DNA from: Desulfobacula toluolica Tol2
Lineage (GTDB): Bacteria > Desulfobacterota > Desulfobacteria > Desulfobacterales > Desulfobacteraceae
DNA length: 64,000 bases
Assembly (NCBI RefSeq): GCF_000307105.1
Contig: NC_018645.1
Coordinates: 2,379,501 to 2,443,500, forward strand
Direction: 5' to 3'
The first letter of the stretch is position 1. Each line of letters starts with the position of its first letter. Under the pieces are notes generated by a model. That model was not told the origin of the DNA. It worked only from the letters and a program-made list of their open reading frames with translations, and did not search any database. Below are positions 8,725 to 17,940 of the stretch, piece after piece. A program made the position numbers and the translations under genes.

Positions 8725-9596
8725 GACAACACCCCCTGCATGACTTTGGAAACTTTGTCATTGGAATCAACTTGGGCCTGTGTGGTTACATGCAGATAAA
8801 TCATGGTGCTTTTAAGGGTTTTATGGCCTAATATTTTTTGCACATGGCGTATGGGGATATTAGCTTCCAGCAAATGCGTCGCATAGGCATGGCGGAAGAT
8901 ATGAGGGTGAACATGTTTTTTAAACTTCAGGCGTTTCAAAGTAGATCGCAAAACGCCTTGAACCCCACTGTCACTGACATGATTTTTGGCATATTGAGCG
9001 TCCTTACCGCCATTGCGGCCCAAAGCAGGGAATATCCATTTTGAATTACGATGGGTTTTATAGTATTTGCGCAACGTCAACAGGGTTATTTTGGGTAAAG
9101 GCACCGTCCTGTCCATGGCACCCTTTCCACCGTGAATATGCACAAGTCCCCTGTCGGAAAGAATATCTTTGACCTGAAGTGTTGTTGCCTCCCTTAAACG
9201 CAGTCCCATGGAATATAATGTCAAATAAAATGCATGACTTTGCACAGTGGGAAGGGCATAAATAATCTTTCTGACTTCCTCCAGACTCAGAATAGTCGGT
9301 AAGGTCTGCTCACGCTTCCATTTGATGTCGTTGAAAATGTTCCAGGACCGGACCAGCGTTTTGGTAAAAAAATGCTGAATACCAGAGTAACTGATCCGCA
9401 GAGTAGCAGCGCTCCAGCCGAATTCATTCTGGCAGCAAAGCCAGTATTGACGGAGCTGTTCTTCAGTGATATCTTCTAATGGTTTATTGTAAAAGCGATG
9501 TAGTCTTAAAACCGAACTGGTATAGGATTGAATGCTCCTTTTTGCATAACCGGCAAGTTGGAGATCTTCTTTAAAACGTTTGATTAAATTGCTCAT
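8721..9596 (-). CDS. Tyrosine recombinase of IS91-like element, copy B
   Basis: 291 residues with a SAM-like core-binding N-terminus (about 1-85) and a catalytic domain: R133 in GLRLRE, K158 in HGGKGAMDR, H232-xx-R235 in HPHIFRH, H258 in LGHKTL and nucleophile Y267 in MIYLHV. All catalytic residues are present, so it should be active. Its job in the element is unknown; resolving co-integrates or helping target choice are possibilities. Some IS91-family members are known to carry such a gene. The start ATG is inside the leader hairpin at 9588-9673. Ile in HPHIFRH is Val in the other copies. Confidence 0.92.
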   Translation of the reverse strand: MSNLIKRFKEDLQLAGYAKRSIQSYTSSVLRLHRFYNKPLEDITEEQLRQYWLCCQNEFGWSAATLRISYSGIQHFFTKTLVRSWNIFNDIKWKREQTLPTILSLEEVRKIIYALPTVQSHAFYLTLYSMGLRLREATTLQVKDILSDRGLVHIHGGKGAMDRTVPLPKITLLTLRKYYKTHRNSKWIFPALGRNGGKDAQYAKNHVSDSGVQGVLRSTLKRLKFKKHVHPHIFRHAYATHLLEANIPIRHVQKILGHKTLKSTMIYLHVTTQAQVDSNDKVSKVMQGVLS

Positions 9597-9673
9597 GGTA
9601 TCTTCCTTTTTTCTTTAACCTTGTCGGGTGAAGATACCGACCTGCAAGCCGGTAACAAGATACCATGAGCAAT
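9588..9673 (-). promoter_or_regulatory. Leader hairpin covering the start codon of the tyrosine recombinase
   Basis: The 17-base arms ATTGCTCATGGTATCTT (9588-9604) and its exact complement (9657-9673) are separated by 52 bases. In the mRNA the downstream arm contains the int ATG and lies next to its AAGGA ribosome site, so pairing would block translation. A shorter competing pairing exists: GGTATCTTC at 9597-9605 with GAAGATACC at 9630-9638. This gives two mutually exclusive folds, an arrangement that could act as a switch. It is present in all five copies. Confidence 0.55.
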
Positions 9674-9724
9674 GGAATTGAACAATGATGATACGGCTTA
9701 ATCTGCCGCGTAGCGGCTTACTTG

Positions 9725-9850
9725 AACAAAACGCTGCAGCTGACCGGGGGGAGCTAGCGGCTCTTTGAACGTGCTTGGTTTTAGAAAAAACTTGGCTTTT
9801 AGAAAGTGCTCGGCTATATGCCCCCCGGCCAGCTGAGCTCCCCGTTATAT
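9725..9850 (+). repeat. attC site of a second type
   Basis: AAC (9725-9727), then CGCTGCAGCTGACCGGGGGG near the start, pairing with CCCCCCGGCCAGCTGAGCTCC at the end with an extrahelical G. R' is GTTATAT (9844-9850). The sequence differs from the common attC of this array, but its target AAC was still used by the same intron and IS91-like element. Confidence 0.75.
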
Positions 9851-9882
9851 TCAGATTCAACAACCTTAGAAATGGAGAAACA

Positions 9883-10182
9883 ATGTCAAATCGAATTACA
9901 CCTATAAAAAAAACCGTTTATGGGTTTGTAATTGCTGCAATTTTAGTTTTAGTCAATTCTGGTGTAGCCATTACAAGCCTCTCCAAATCAAGTAAAGTTA
10001 TTTCAAAACTGGCAACTATTCAGAATATCGATGAAAGAAATGAAATCACAATGAATCTGATTCAGTTCCAAGCAAACGCAAATAAGAAATTAATCATTTC
10101 TTCGATAACATCTGTTGCTGTAATTTTATTAACTGGCACAATGATTGGGCGTGCATTAATTGCGACAGAGAAGAAAAGTTAA
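9883..10182 (+). CDS. Small cassette-encoded protein with two transmembrane segments
   Basis: 99 residues. ATG 9883 is preceded by GGAGAAACA, a good ribosome site. Hydrophobic segments at about 11-32 (VYGFVIAAILVLVNSGVAI) and 69-92 flank a polar loop rich in Ser, Lys and Asn. The two-TM layout with an extracytoplasmic loop resembles a minimal sensor or chemoreceptor N-terminus, but there is no HAMP or signalling domain, and no family is recognised. It is the only gene of its cassette, whose R'' box is occupied by IS91-like copy C. Confidence 0.6.
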   Translation: MSNRITPIKKTVYGFVIAAILVLVNSGVAITSLSKSSKVISKLATIQNIDERNEITMNLIQFQANANKKLIISSITSVAVILLTGTMIGRALIATEKKS

Positions 10183-10531
10183 ATGAGATATGAGATAATT
10201 CATCAGCCATTTTGAATATAACAAATAAAGGATTAGTAACCGTGCCGAGGCACGAGGCTCGGTACTAATCCTATGGTTCAAGAAGCTGCGGATCAATAGG
10301 GGGAAAGGTTAACGATTTGCTGGATGTGTTTATGACAAGATGTGATTAAAATATCAAAAGATGGCCTTTATCCTGATGTAAAAATCAAAATTCAGGTCGT
10401 TTTCAGCCCTTAAAACCCAGGTCAAAAATTAAAATACCGTCAATTTGGCGTACGGATACTGAAGCATGTCGATAGTCATTTATCAGGCTGTTTTTAAAGT
10501 CGAGCAACACCGGGTAGTCAGTTTTGTGAAG

Positions 10532-11617
10532 TTATCCGGGCCTGCCTCTTGGTTCCGGCTTTGCAAAGAAAATAAATTTCAAATCATGCCCGCAATGGCT
10601 GCATTTAATACCCGGTATTTCAAGTTCCGGGATTTTAATAAAAAGAGCAATAATGTCATGGATGAATGAGATGAGTTCACGGATTTTTTCTATGGACAAT
10701 GCGCTGTTGGGATTGAGAAATCCATAATGTCTAATTTTCATAAACCCTTTGGGAAGAACATGCTGCAAGAACCGTCGGATAAACTCCATGGCATCCAATG
10801 CCATAGTTTTCCACTTCTTTTTTTCACGGTCTTTATATAAAAATTTGATGACGCCATTTTCAATGCTTTTAATACGATTATTGGAGATGGCAACCCGGAA
10901 CACATATCTTGAAAGATAGCGCAGGGAATTTTGTCCCTGCGCCACGGCCTGGCTGTCAATCACCCATTGCTGTTTCCATACTGCGGAATCAATTTTATCG
11001 AGCAGCCCGGCTTTTTTTATGGCATCTTTGAATTTGGCTTTAAAAATGACCGCCAGAGGTTTTGTGTGAACAAACAGATCCTGTCTGGAAGAAAGCCATT
11101 GGTCATTATCAGATAAAGCACCTCCGGGAATTATTATATGCAAATGTGGATGATACTGAAGCATGCCGCCCCATGTGTGGAGGGCTGCCAGATATCCGAT
11201 TCGATCAGATCCGATAAACCGTGTATCTTGTGCCAGTTTTTTCAGGGCTTCATTGGTGCATGAAAACAGGGCACCATAAGATAATTTTTGATGAGACCTT
11301 ACAACATCCCGCAGGCCCTGGGGAAGTGTAATGGTTAACAGGAAATAATAGGTCGGCAGCAGCTTTTTCATCTGCTGATCCAGCCACTGGTCCGCTTTAC
11401 TCTGCTGACAGTTGGGACAATGACGATTGCCGCAGCAGCAGTGAATAAAATGCAGATTACGGCAGTCATCACATTCATACACCATTGTTCCAAAGGAACC
11501 CTTTCTGCAGGCACTGATATCCCGTATGGTTTTTTTATGAGACTTCGGCATTCGATCTCCATAAAGTGTCAGATATTTCGGCCCATACATTTGGAAGATT
11601 TTTTGAACAGCACTCAT
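10532..11617 (-). CDS. IS91-family HUH transposase, copy C
   Basis: 361 residues, identical to copy B except Val in SRYVFR. HPHLH and YLSRY motifs are intact. Four-base overlap with the recombinase gene upstream. Confidence 0.92.
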   Translation of the reverse strand: MSAVQKIFQMYGPKYLTLYGDRMPKSHKKTIRDISACRKGSFGTMVYECDDCRNLHFIHCCCGNRHCPNCQQSKADQWLDQQMKKLLPTYYFLLTITLPQGLRDVVRSHQKLSYGALFSCTNEALKKLAQDTRFIGSDRIGYLAALHTWGGMLQYHPHLHIIIPGGALSDNDQWLSSRQDLFVHTKPLAVIFKAKFKDAIKKAGLLDKIDSAVWKQQWVIDSQAVAQGQNSLRYLSRYVFRVAISNNRIKSIENGVIKFLYKDREKKKWKTMALDAMEFIRRFLQHVLPKGFMKIRHYGFLNPNSALSIEKIRELISFIHDIIALFIKIPELEIPGIKCSHCGHDLKFIFFAKPEPRGRPG

Positions 11618-12489
11618 GACAACACCCCCTGCATGACTTTGGAAACTTTGTCATTGGAATCAACTTGGGCCTGTGTGGTCACATGCAGATAAATCATGGT
11701 GCTTTTAAGGGTTTTATGGCCTAATATTTTTTGCACATGGCGTATGGGGATATTAGCTTCCAGCAAATGCGTCGCATAGGCATGGCGGAAGACATGAGGG
11801 TGAACATGTTTTTTAAACTTCAGGCGTTTCAAAGTAGATCGCAAAACGCCTTGAACCCCACTGTCACTGACATGATTTTTGGCATATTGAGCGTCCTTAC
11901 CGCCATTGCGGCCCAAAGCAGGGAATATCCATTTTGAATTACGATGGGTTTTATAGTATTTGCGCAACGTCAACAGGGTTATTTTGGGTAAAGGCACCGT
12001 CCTGTCCATGGCACCCTTTCCACCGTGAATATGCACAAGTCCCCTGTCGGAAAGAATATCTTTGACCTGAAGTGTTGTTGCCTCCCTTAAACGCAGTCCC
12101 ATGGAATATAATGTCAAATAAAATGCATGACTTTGCACAGTGGGAAGGGCATAAATAATCTTTCTGACTTCCTCCAGACTCAGAATAGTCGGTAAGGTCT
12201 GCTCACGCTTCCATTTGATGTCGTTGAAAATGTTCCAGGACCGGACCAGCGTTTTGGTAAAAAAATGCTGAATACCAGAGTAACTGATCCGCAGAGTAGC
12301 AGCGCTCCAGCCGAATTCATTCTGGCAGCAAAGCCAGTATTGACGGAGCTGTTCTTCAGTGATATCTTCTAATGGTTTATTGTAAAAGCGATGTAGTCTT
12401 AAAACCGAACTGGTATAGGATTGAATGCTCCTTTTTGCATAACCGGCAAGTTGGAGATCTTCTTTAAAACGTTTGATTAAATTGCTCAT
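11614..12489 (-). CDS. Tyrosine recombinase of IS91-like element, copy C
   Basis: 291 residues, all catalytic residues present (R133, H232, R235, H258, Y267), with HPHVFRH in place of HPHIFRH. Confidence 0.92.
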   Translation of the reverse strand: MSNLIKRFKEDLQLAGYAKRSIQSYTSSVLRLHRFYNKPLEDITEEQLRQYWLCCQNEFGWSAATLRISYSGIQHFFTKTLVRSWNIFNDIKWKREQTLPTILSLEEVRKIIYALPTVQSHAFYLTLYSMGLRLREATTLQVKDILSDRGLVHIHGGKGAMDRTVPLPKITLLTLRKYYKTHRNSKWIFPALGRNGGKDAQYAKNHVSDSGVQGVLRSTLKRLKFKKHVHPHVFRHAYATHLLEANIPIRHVQKILGHKTLKSTMIYLHVTTQAQVDSNDKVSKVMQGVLS

Positions 12490-12566
12490 GGTATCTTCCT
12501 TTTTTCTTTAACCTTGTCGGGTGAAGATACCGACCTGCAAGCCGGTAACAAGATACCATGAGCAAT
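12481..12566 (-). promoter_or_regulatory. int leader hairpin, copy C
   Basis: Same 17-base arms and spacing as at 9588-9673, covering the int ATG at 12489. Confidence 0.5.
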
Positions 12567-12617
12567 GGAATTGAACAATGATGATACGGCTTAATCTGCC
12601 GCGTAGCGGCTTACTTG

Positions 12618-12740
12618 AACAGGCGTGTGAACCGGACAGCAAGGGTCTCATTCTTTTTAAAGGTTGGAAAACTTTTAAATGATGTGCTTTCAATCGACTT
12701 TTTTTGGAAACCCTTGCTGCCCGTTACCCAAGCGTTGGAA
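12618..12740 (+). repeat. attC site split by IS91-like copy C
   Basis: AAC 12618-12620, R' GTTGGAA 12734-12740. Common arm sequence with GCGTGTGAACC in place of GCGGGTGAACC. Confidence 0.85.
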
Positions 12741-12788
12741 AGCCTCCTTGCCGATTTTGAGCTATTGTACTATGCAATCATTTTTAGC

Positions 12789-12817
12789 TTGCACATGCAA
12801 TCATTATGCGCTATCAT
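12789..12817 (+). promoter_or_regulatory. Promoter of hicAB (first pair)
   Basis: TTGCAC (12789-12794), 17-base spacer, TATCAT (12812-12817). The expected start of transcription falls at or next to the hicA ATG at 12824, so the message would be leaderless. The direct repeat ATGCAATCATT occurs at about 12774 and 12795, the second within the spacer, and is a candidate HicB operator. Confidence 0.55.
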
Positions 12818-12823
12818 ATTAGC

Positions 12824-13078
12824 ATGAAAACAAAACACCAAAAAACTTTGGCAACAATTTTCACTGACCCTGTAAATGGGAATATGGAATGGAACAAGAT
12901 TGAGGCGCTTCTTATCGCACTTGGTTGCCGAGTTATTGAGGGAGCAGGATCAAGCGTTACCTTTGAGAAAAAAGGCATTCGAGCATATTTTCACAGACCA
13001 CATCCTGAGAAGGAAGCTTTGAGGTATCGCATTAAGGATGCTCGTGAATTCATAAAGAAAATAGGAGAGACACCATGA
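12824..13078 (+). CDS. hicA: HicA-like mRNA-interferase toxin
   Basis: 84 residues (MKTKHQKTLATIFTDP...). The small double-stranded-RNA-binding fold of HicA is suggested by WNKIEALLIALGCRVIEGAGSSVTFEKKG and the HRPHPEKEA segment bearing the His typical of the family. ATG 12824 is preferred over 12806, which would lie upstream of the predicted -10 box. It overlaps hicB by four bases (ATGA), standard for toxin-first hicAB operons. The toxin cleaves mRNA when HicB is degraded. Confidence 0.85.
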   Translation: MKTKHQKTLATIFTDPVNGNMEWNKIEALLIALGCRVIEGAGSSVTFEKKGIRAYFHRPHPEKEALRYRIKDAREFIKKIGETP

Positions 13079-13410
13079 AAGGGATGAATCATAAAGGCTA
13101 TTTCGCCAAAGTTGAATTTGACTCTGAGGATCATATCTTTGTCGGCCATATTATTGGCATCCGTGATATTGTTGGTTTTCATGGTGAATCTGTCACCGAG
13201 TTGGAAACAGCCTTTCAAGAGGCAGTTGACAACTACCTTGCTGCCTGTAACGAACTTGGCCAAGAGCCTAACAAGCCATATTCCGGCAATCTTATGCTAA
13301 GAATTCCTTCCGAGATACATGCGGCAGTGGCTTCTGCAGCAGAAGCCAGCGGTAAAAGCATTAACCAGTGGGCGGCTGGAGTTCTGGAGAAAGAAAGTCA
13401 CGCCCATTAA
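13075..13410 (+). CDS. hicB: HicB-like antitoxin
   Basis: 111 residues. The N-terminal partly degraded RNase H-like HicB fold (YFAKVEFDSEDHIFVGHIIGI...FHGESVTELETAFQEAVDNYL) neutralises HicA. The C-terminal ribbon-helix-helix stretch (LMLRIPSEIHAAVASAAEASGKSINQW) should bind the operator. Translationally coupled to hicA. Confidence 0.88.
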   Translation: MKGMNHKGYFAKVEFDSEDHIFVGHIIGIRDIVGFHGESVTELETAFQEAVDNYLAACNELGQEPNKPYSGNLMLRIPSEIHAAVASAAEASGKSINQWAAGVLEKESHAH

Positions 13411-13562
13411 TTTTCCAAGAGACTCAAGCTTATAGCTTCTAAGTACTCGAACATAAGTTCCGTCCTCTACATAGCAAGGGATTCCGCCGATTGAGAGGCC
13501 TTCTTCCAAGCTGAAATCGGAAAAAATTTTAGTCCAGGTGCTTAAGTGGTTCCTGCATTTCC
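13411..13562. other. Cassette tail with possible reversed gene fragment
   Basis: On the minus strand one frame reads FSLEEGLSIGGIPCYVEDGT and on to KLESLGKL without stops, looking protein-like, but it has no own stop before running antisense into hicB and no start. It may be the C-terminal remnant of a gene lost when intron 3 entered, or chance. No function proposed. Confidence 0.3.
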
Positions 13563-15493
13563 ATCGGGATAGGACCCCCCATCACTGAGGAGCCCTCCCA
13601 CACCACCGGACATACGGATCGCGTATCCGGCGGTTCGGCTGATCAGGCAGATTAGTTCCCGGGCAGAAATAATCCAAGAGAAAGGAAATATTTGTTTGGC
13701 AGAGCCATGACAACCCATTTAACCCTGCTCATGCGCCAGTGTTTCTTGCGGGAATTTCCGCAAGTGACGGCATATTGAAACGGTATGCCTCGTTTAAGCA
13801 GGTTCCGGATTTTCGTTCCGGGATTTTTCCACTGTTTCCATACAACACATCTCAAGCGGCGGATAATCCAGCCGTTCAAGGACTTGAATATGTGTCTTGC
13901 TTCGGTGAGACAGTAATAATTCCACCATCCCCTGATGTACATATTCAATTTATCAATGATCTGGGGAAGACTTAGACCACAGTTCCGGTTTGTTAATTCT
14001 CGAACCCTTTCTTTGAAGCGCTCGATTGTTTTCCGGTGTATGCGGATCTTGGTCTTGCCGCACATACTGATAAATGTGTAGCCGAGAAATTTGTCCAGCC
14101 ATGGTCGGCTGACCTTGCTTTTCTCTTCATTGACCTTGAGCCTGAGCTTTACGGTTATAAACCGTGTAACACTTTTCATAACACGTTCGGCCGCTTTCTT
14201 GCTCTTGAGATATATGACAAAGTCATCAGCGTATCTGACAAATTTATGCCCTCTTTTCTCCAACTCTTTATCCAGTTCATCCAAAACGATATTTGAGATC
14301 ACTGGTGAAAGAGGGCCGCCTTGAGGAGTTCCTTCAGCGGCAGATACAACCACCCCGTCGATCATGACACCGGCTGTTAAGTAACTTCGGATAAGCTTGA
14401 GAACCCGCTTATCCTTTATTCTTTCAGCCAGACGGCTCATGAGGCGGTCATGGTTCACTCTGTCGAAAAATTTGGAAAGATCCATATTAACAGAGTGTGT
14501 ATATCCTGAGAGCAGATAAACTTTGCCTTGGAGTATGGCATCATGCTGGGATCTTCCAGGTCTGAATCCATGACTGGACTCAGAAAAATGCGGGTCCCAT
14601 ATTTGCTGCAATATCTCGCTGACGGCTTGCTGGATCAAACGATCCAAAACTGTTGGAATGCCGAGCAGTCTTACTCCGCCATCGGGTTTAGGAATTTCTT
14701 TCCTTTTCACCGGTAATGGCTTGTAGTTTCCCTGCAGCAACTTTCCCTTAACTTTGGGCCAGTGGCGTCTGAGGTAACCCGGTAGTTGATCAACGGTCAT
14801 GTTGTCGATTCCAGGTGCCCCTTTGTTGCTACGGACCCTTTTTAATGCTCTGAACATGTTTCCCCTTTCAAGGATAAACTCCATGAGTCGGGAACTTTCT
14901 GTCGGACTTTCGGTGATCTGTAACGCTGTGAACATTTCCATCTGCTGTGGCAATATGTCCATAAGTATACACCTCCTATTTGTCTCTATCATTTACCCGT
15001 ACCATTCGGTCCGGGCACCGTTCGGGCCTTCACCGGGGTGAGTCCTCCGTGGAATTCACGGCTCGTTTTCCTGCGGCTACTATGCCCTCTGCTGACTTCT
15101 TCCATGCGGTCGGAGCAGGTTACCCTGCCCTCAGCCAATTTCTGCCGCACGCGGCATCCCAGGGCAGCATGGAAGATCTCCCGGGGTAAAACACACGTCT
15201 TTCAATACGTGGGTGCCGAGTATACGGACATTGCCTATAATGGATAGAGGACTTTACCTTGTGTTGCAGGCTCGTCCCGCAAATGCACGCCTAACTCGAT
15301 TTCTGTACGTCACCCCGTACTTTTGTGCCACTCCGCCTCGGCGAAGCCACTGCCTTCCGGAGTACCGTCACCGGGACCCCGTTGTGATAACACTATGCCC
15401 TTCGCCTCCATCTGGCTGGGCTTGGGACTTGCCTTGACTTCCATAAAGGAAGATGCAGGCTCACCCTTAAGACGTGTGCCGTGCCCGGCACAC
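13563..15493 (-). mobile_element. Group IIC (attC-type) intron, copy 3
   Basis: 1931 bp. Left flank TTCC, right flank AACAGGCGGG. Majority alleles: GTGACGG, TTGAGATC and AAACTCC. Confidence 0.93.
13652..14962 (-). CDS. ltrA: Group II intron reverse transcriptase/maturase, copy 3
   Basis: 436 residues, identical to the majority protein of the array (same as copies 4, 7, 9, 10 and 12). YADD and GTPQGGPLSP intact. Confidence 0.93.
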   Translation of the reverse strand: MDILPQQMEMFTALQITESPTESSRLMEFILERGNMFRALKRVRSNKGAPGIDNMTVDQLPGYLRRHWPKVKGKLLQGNYKPLPVKRKEIPKPDGGVRLLGIPTVLDRLIQQAVSEILQQIWDPHFSESSHGFRPGRSQHDAILQGKVYLLSGYTHSVNMDLSKFFDRVNHDRLMSRLAERIKDKRVLKLIRSYLTAGVMIDGVVVSAAEGTPQGGPLSPVISNIVLDELDKELEKRGHKFVRYADDFVIYLKSKKAAERVMKSVTRFITVKLRLKVNEEKSKVSRPWLDKFLGYTFISMCGKTKIRIHRKTIERFKERVRELTNRNCGLSLPQIIDKLNMYIRGWWNYYCLTEARHIFKSLNGWIIRRLRCVVWKQWKNPGTKIRNLLKRGIPFQYAVTCGNSRKKHWRMSRVKWVVMALPNKYFLSLGLFLPGN

Positions 15494-15615
15494 AACAGGC
15501 GGGTGAACCGGACAGCAAGGGTCTCATTCTTTTTAAAGGTTGAAAAACTTTTCAATGGTGTGCTTTCAATCGACTTTTTTGGAAACCCTTGCTGCCCGTT
15601 ACCCAAACGTTGGGG
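15494..15615 (+). repeat. attC site with intron 3 at its R'' box
   Basis: AAC 15494-15496, R' GTTGGGG 15609-15615. Confidence 0.85.
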
Positions 15616-16009
15616 GCAACCTACTATCAATTTTAAAGCGACCGACGTAAAAACAGACAGATTGAACCGTTTGAAGATTTTTCAGCATGTAGGATTCAAA
15701 ATGCAATTTCATAGAAAATCCTTATCCTACCGGGTGTTTCAGTTTAAAAAGGATCATTGATTTTGTTTTGAATTTAACGAGGTTATTCAGTTCAAGGAAT
15801 TTACCGATAGCACCCTACCCTGCTTTGCCTATCTTTTCTTCAACAATTCCAAATAAATTTGCGAGGGAGAGTTCTTCCGAACGCAAGCCTCAAAAATAGA
15901 ATCTTCCAAAAGAGTCATATTTTACAGAATATCACAGCTTCAATCAGCAACCATCCGATGAATATATGCCCATTGACCTTTTTAAAAAAAATAGAAACAT
16001 CGGTGCCCC
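15616..16009 (+). other. ORF-less integron cassette (cassette 8)
   Basis: No credible gene in 394 bp. Related to cassettes 1-3 and 12: it begins with the ACCGACGTAAAAACAGACAG variant of the shared 5' segment, carries the CTTCCAG...TTATCCTACCGGGTG repeat near 15690-15750 and a second copy near 15866-15932, and ends with ATTGACCTTTTTAAAAAAAATAG...GTGCCCC, the same tail as cassettes 1 and 2. Possibly a structured RNA cassette. Confidence 0.55.
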
Positions 16010-17940
16010 ATCGGGATAGGACCCCCCATCACTGAGGAGCCCTCCCACACCACCGGACATACGGATCGCGTATCCGGCGGTTCGGCTGATCAGGCAGATT
16101 AGTTCCCGGGCAGAAATAATCCAAGAGAAAGGAAATATTTGTTTGGCAGAGCCATGACAACCCATTTAACCCTGCTCATGCGCCAGTGTTTCTTGCGGGA
16201 ATTTCCGCAAGTGACGGCATATTGAAACGGTATGCCTCGTTTAAGCAGGTTCCGGATTTTCGTTCCGGGATTTTTCCACTGTTTCCATACAACACATCTC
16301 AAGCGGCGGATAATCCAGCCGTTCAAGGACTTGAATATGTGTCTTGCTTCGGTGAGACAGTAATAATTCCACCATCCCCTGATGTACATATTCAATTTAT
16401 CAATGATCTGGGGAAGACTTAGACCACAGTTCCGGTTTGTTAATTCTCGAACCCTTTCTTTGAAGCGCTCGATTGTTTTCCGGTGTATGCGGATCTTGGT
16501 CTTGCCGCACATACTGATAAATGTGTAGCCGAGAAATTTGTCCAGCCATGGTCGGCTGACCTTGCTTTTCTCTTCATTGACCTTGAGCCTGAGCTTTACG
16601 GTTATAAACCGTGTAACACTTTTCATAACACGTTCGGCCGCTTTCTTGCTCTTGAGATATATGACAAAGTCATCAGCGTATCTGACAAATTTATGCCCTC
16701 TTTTCTCCAACTCTTTATCCAGTTCATCCAAAACGATATTTGAGATCACTGGTGAAAGAGGGCCGCCTTGAGGAGTTCCTTCAGCGGCAGATACAACCAC
16801 CCCGTCGATCATGACACCGGCTGTTAAGTAACTTCGGATAAGCTTGAGAACCCGCTTATCCTTTATTCTTTCAGCCAGACGGCTCATGAGGCGGTCATGG
16901 TTCACTCTGTCGAAAAATTTGGAAAGATCCATATTAACAGAGTGTGTATATCCTGAGAGCAGATAAACTTTGCCTTGGAGTATGGCATCATGCTGGGATC
17001 TTCCAGGTCTGAATCCATGACTGGACTCAGAAAAATGCGGGTCCCATATTTGCTGCAATATCTCGCTGACGGCTTGCTGGATCAAACGATCCAAAACTGT
17101 TGGAATGCCGAGCAGTCTTACTCCGCCATCGGGTTTAGGAATTTCTTTCCTTTTCACCGGTAATGGCTTGTAGTTTCCCTGCAGCAACTTTCCCTTAACT
17201 TTGGGCCAGTGGCGTCTGAGGTAACCCGGTAGTTGATCAACGGTCATGTTGTCGATTCCAGGTGCCCCTTTGTTGCTACGGACCCTTTTTAATGCTCTGA
17301 ACATGTTTCCCCTTTCAAGGATAAACTCCATGAGTCGGGAACTTTCTGTCGGACTTTCGGTGATCTGTAACGCTGTGAACATTTCCATCTGCTGTGGCAA
17401 TATGTCCATAAGTATACACCTCCTATTTGTCTCTATCATTTACCCGTACCATTCGGTCCGGGCACCGTTCGGGCCTTCACCGGGGTGAGTCCTCCGTGGA
17501 ATTCACGGCTCGTTTTCCTGCGGCTACTATGCCCTCTGCTGACTTCTTCCATGCGGTCGGAGCAGGTTACCCTGCCCTCAGCCAATTTCTGCCGCACGCG
17601 GCATCCCAGGGCAGCATGGAAGATCTCCCGGGGTAAAACACACGTCTTTCAATACGTGGGTGCCGAGTATACGGACATTGCCTATAATGGATAGAGGACT
17701 TTACCTTGTGTTGCAGGCTCGTCCCGCAAATGCACGCCTAACTCGATTTCTGTACGTCACCCCGTACTTTTGTGCCACTCCGCCTCGGCGAAGCCACTGC
17801 CTTCCGGAGTACCGTCACCGGGACCCCGTTGTGATAACACTATGCCCTTCGCCTCCATCTGGCTGGGCTTGGGACTTGCCTTGACTTCCATAAAGGAAGA
17901 TGCAGGCTCACCCTTAAGACGTGTGCCGTGCCCGGCACAC
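16010..17940 (-). mobile_element. Group IIC (attC-type) intron, copy 4 (left member of a triple stack)
   Basis: 1931 bp. Its left flank GTGCCCC is the native RYYY end of an R'' box, while its right neighbour is directly another intron (CACAC|ATCGGG). If each new insertion uses the same 5' exon, this is the oldest of the three. Alleles: GTGACGG, TTGAGATC. Confidence 0.93.
16099..17409 (-). CDS. ltrA: Group II intron reverse transcriptase/maturase, copy 4
   Basis: 436 residues, majority protein sequence, all motifs intact. Confidence 0.93.
   Translation of the reverse strand: MDILPQQMEMFTALQITESPTESSRLMEFILERGNMFRALKRVRSNKGAPGIDNMTVDQLPGYLRRHWPKVKGKLLQGNYKPLPVKRKEIPKPDGGVRLLGIPTVLDRLIQQAVSEILQQIWDPHFSESSHGFRPGRSQHDAILQGKVYLLSGYTHSVNMDLSKFFDRVNHDRLMSRLAERIKDKRVLKLIRSYLTAGVMIDGVVVSAAEGTPQGGPLSPVISNIVLDELDKELEKRGHKFVRYADDFVIYLKSKKAAERVMKSVTRFITVKLRLKVNEEKSKVSRPWLDKFLGYTFISMCGKTKIRIHRKTIERFKERVRELTNRNCGLSLPQIIDKLNMYIRGWWNYYCLTEARHIFKSLNGWIIRRLRCVVWKQWKNPGTKIRNLLKRGIPFQYAVTCGNSRKKHWRMSRVKWVVMALPNKYFLSLGLFLPGN

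Larger units (their letters stand above)
7330..9724 (-). mobile_element. IS91-like element copy B
   Basis: 2395 bp, with AAC immediately outside both ends (7327-7329 and 9725-9727). Genes on the minus strand are a tyrosine recombinase followed by an HUH transposase. The left end starts AAATAAAGG and carries a long hairpin at 7337-7378 (GGATTAGTA...TACTAATCC arms), probably the terminus signal (ter); otherwise 7330-7638 holds no gene. The right end has a small GCCGCGTAGCGGC hairpin just inside CTTG, probably the origin end. There are no long terminal inverted repeats, as expected for IS91 family rolling-circle elements. It sits between intron 2 and the attC that intron 2 invaded. Confidence 0.9.
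10223..12617 (-). mobile_element. IS91-like element copy C
   Basis: 2395 bp, AAC at 10220-10222 and 12618-12620. Left flank GAATATAAC is the end of the small membrane-protein cassette; the right flank is an attC stem (AGGCGTGTGAACC). The insertion therefore splits R'' from its stem exactly at AAC. Confidence 0.9.

Noticed and set aside
7330-9724. The element as a class of ISCR or of integrative element
   Set aside because: ISCR elements lack the added recombinase and the ends differ; there are no conjugation or cargo genes, so an IS91-like element with accessory recombinase is the better description.
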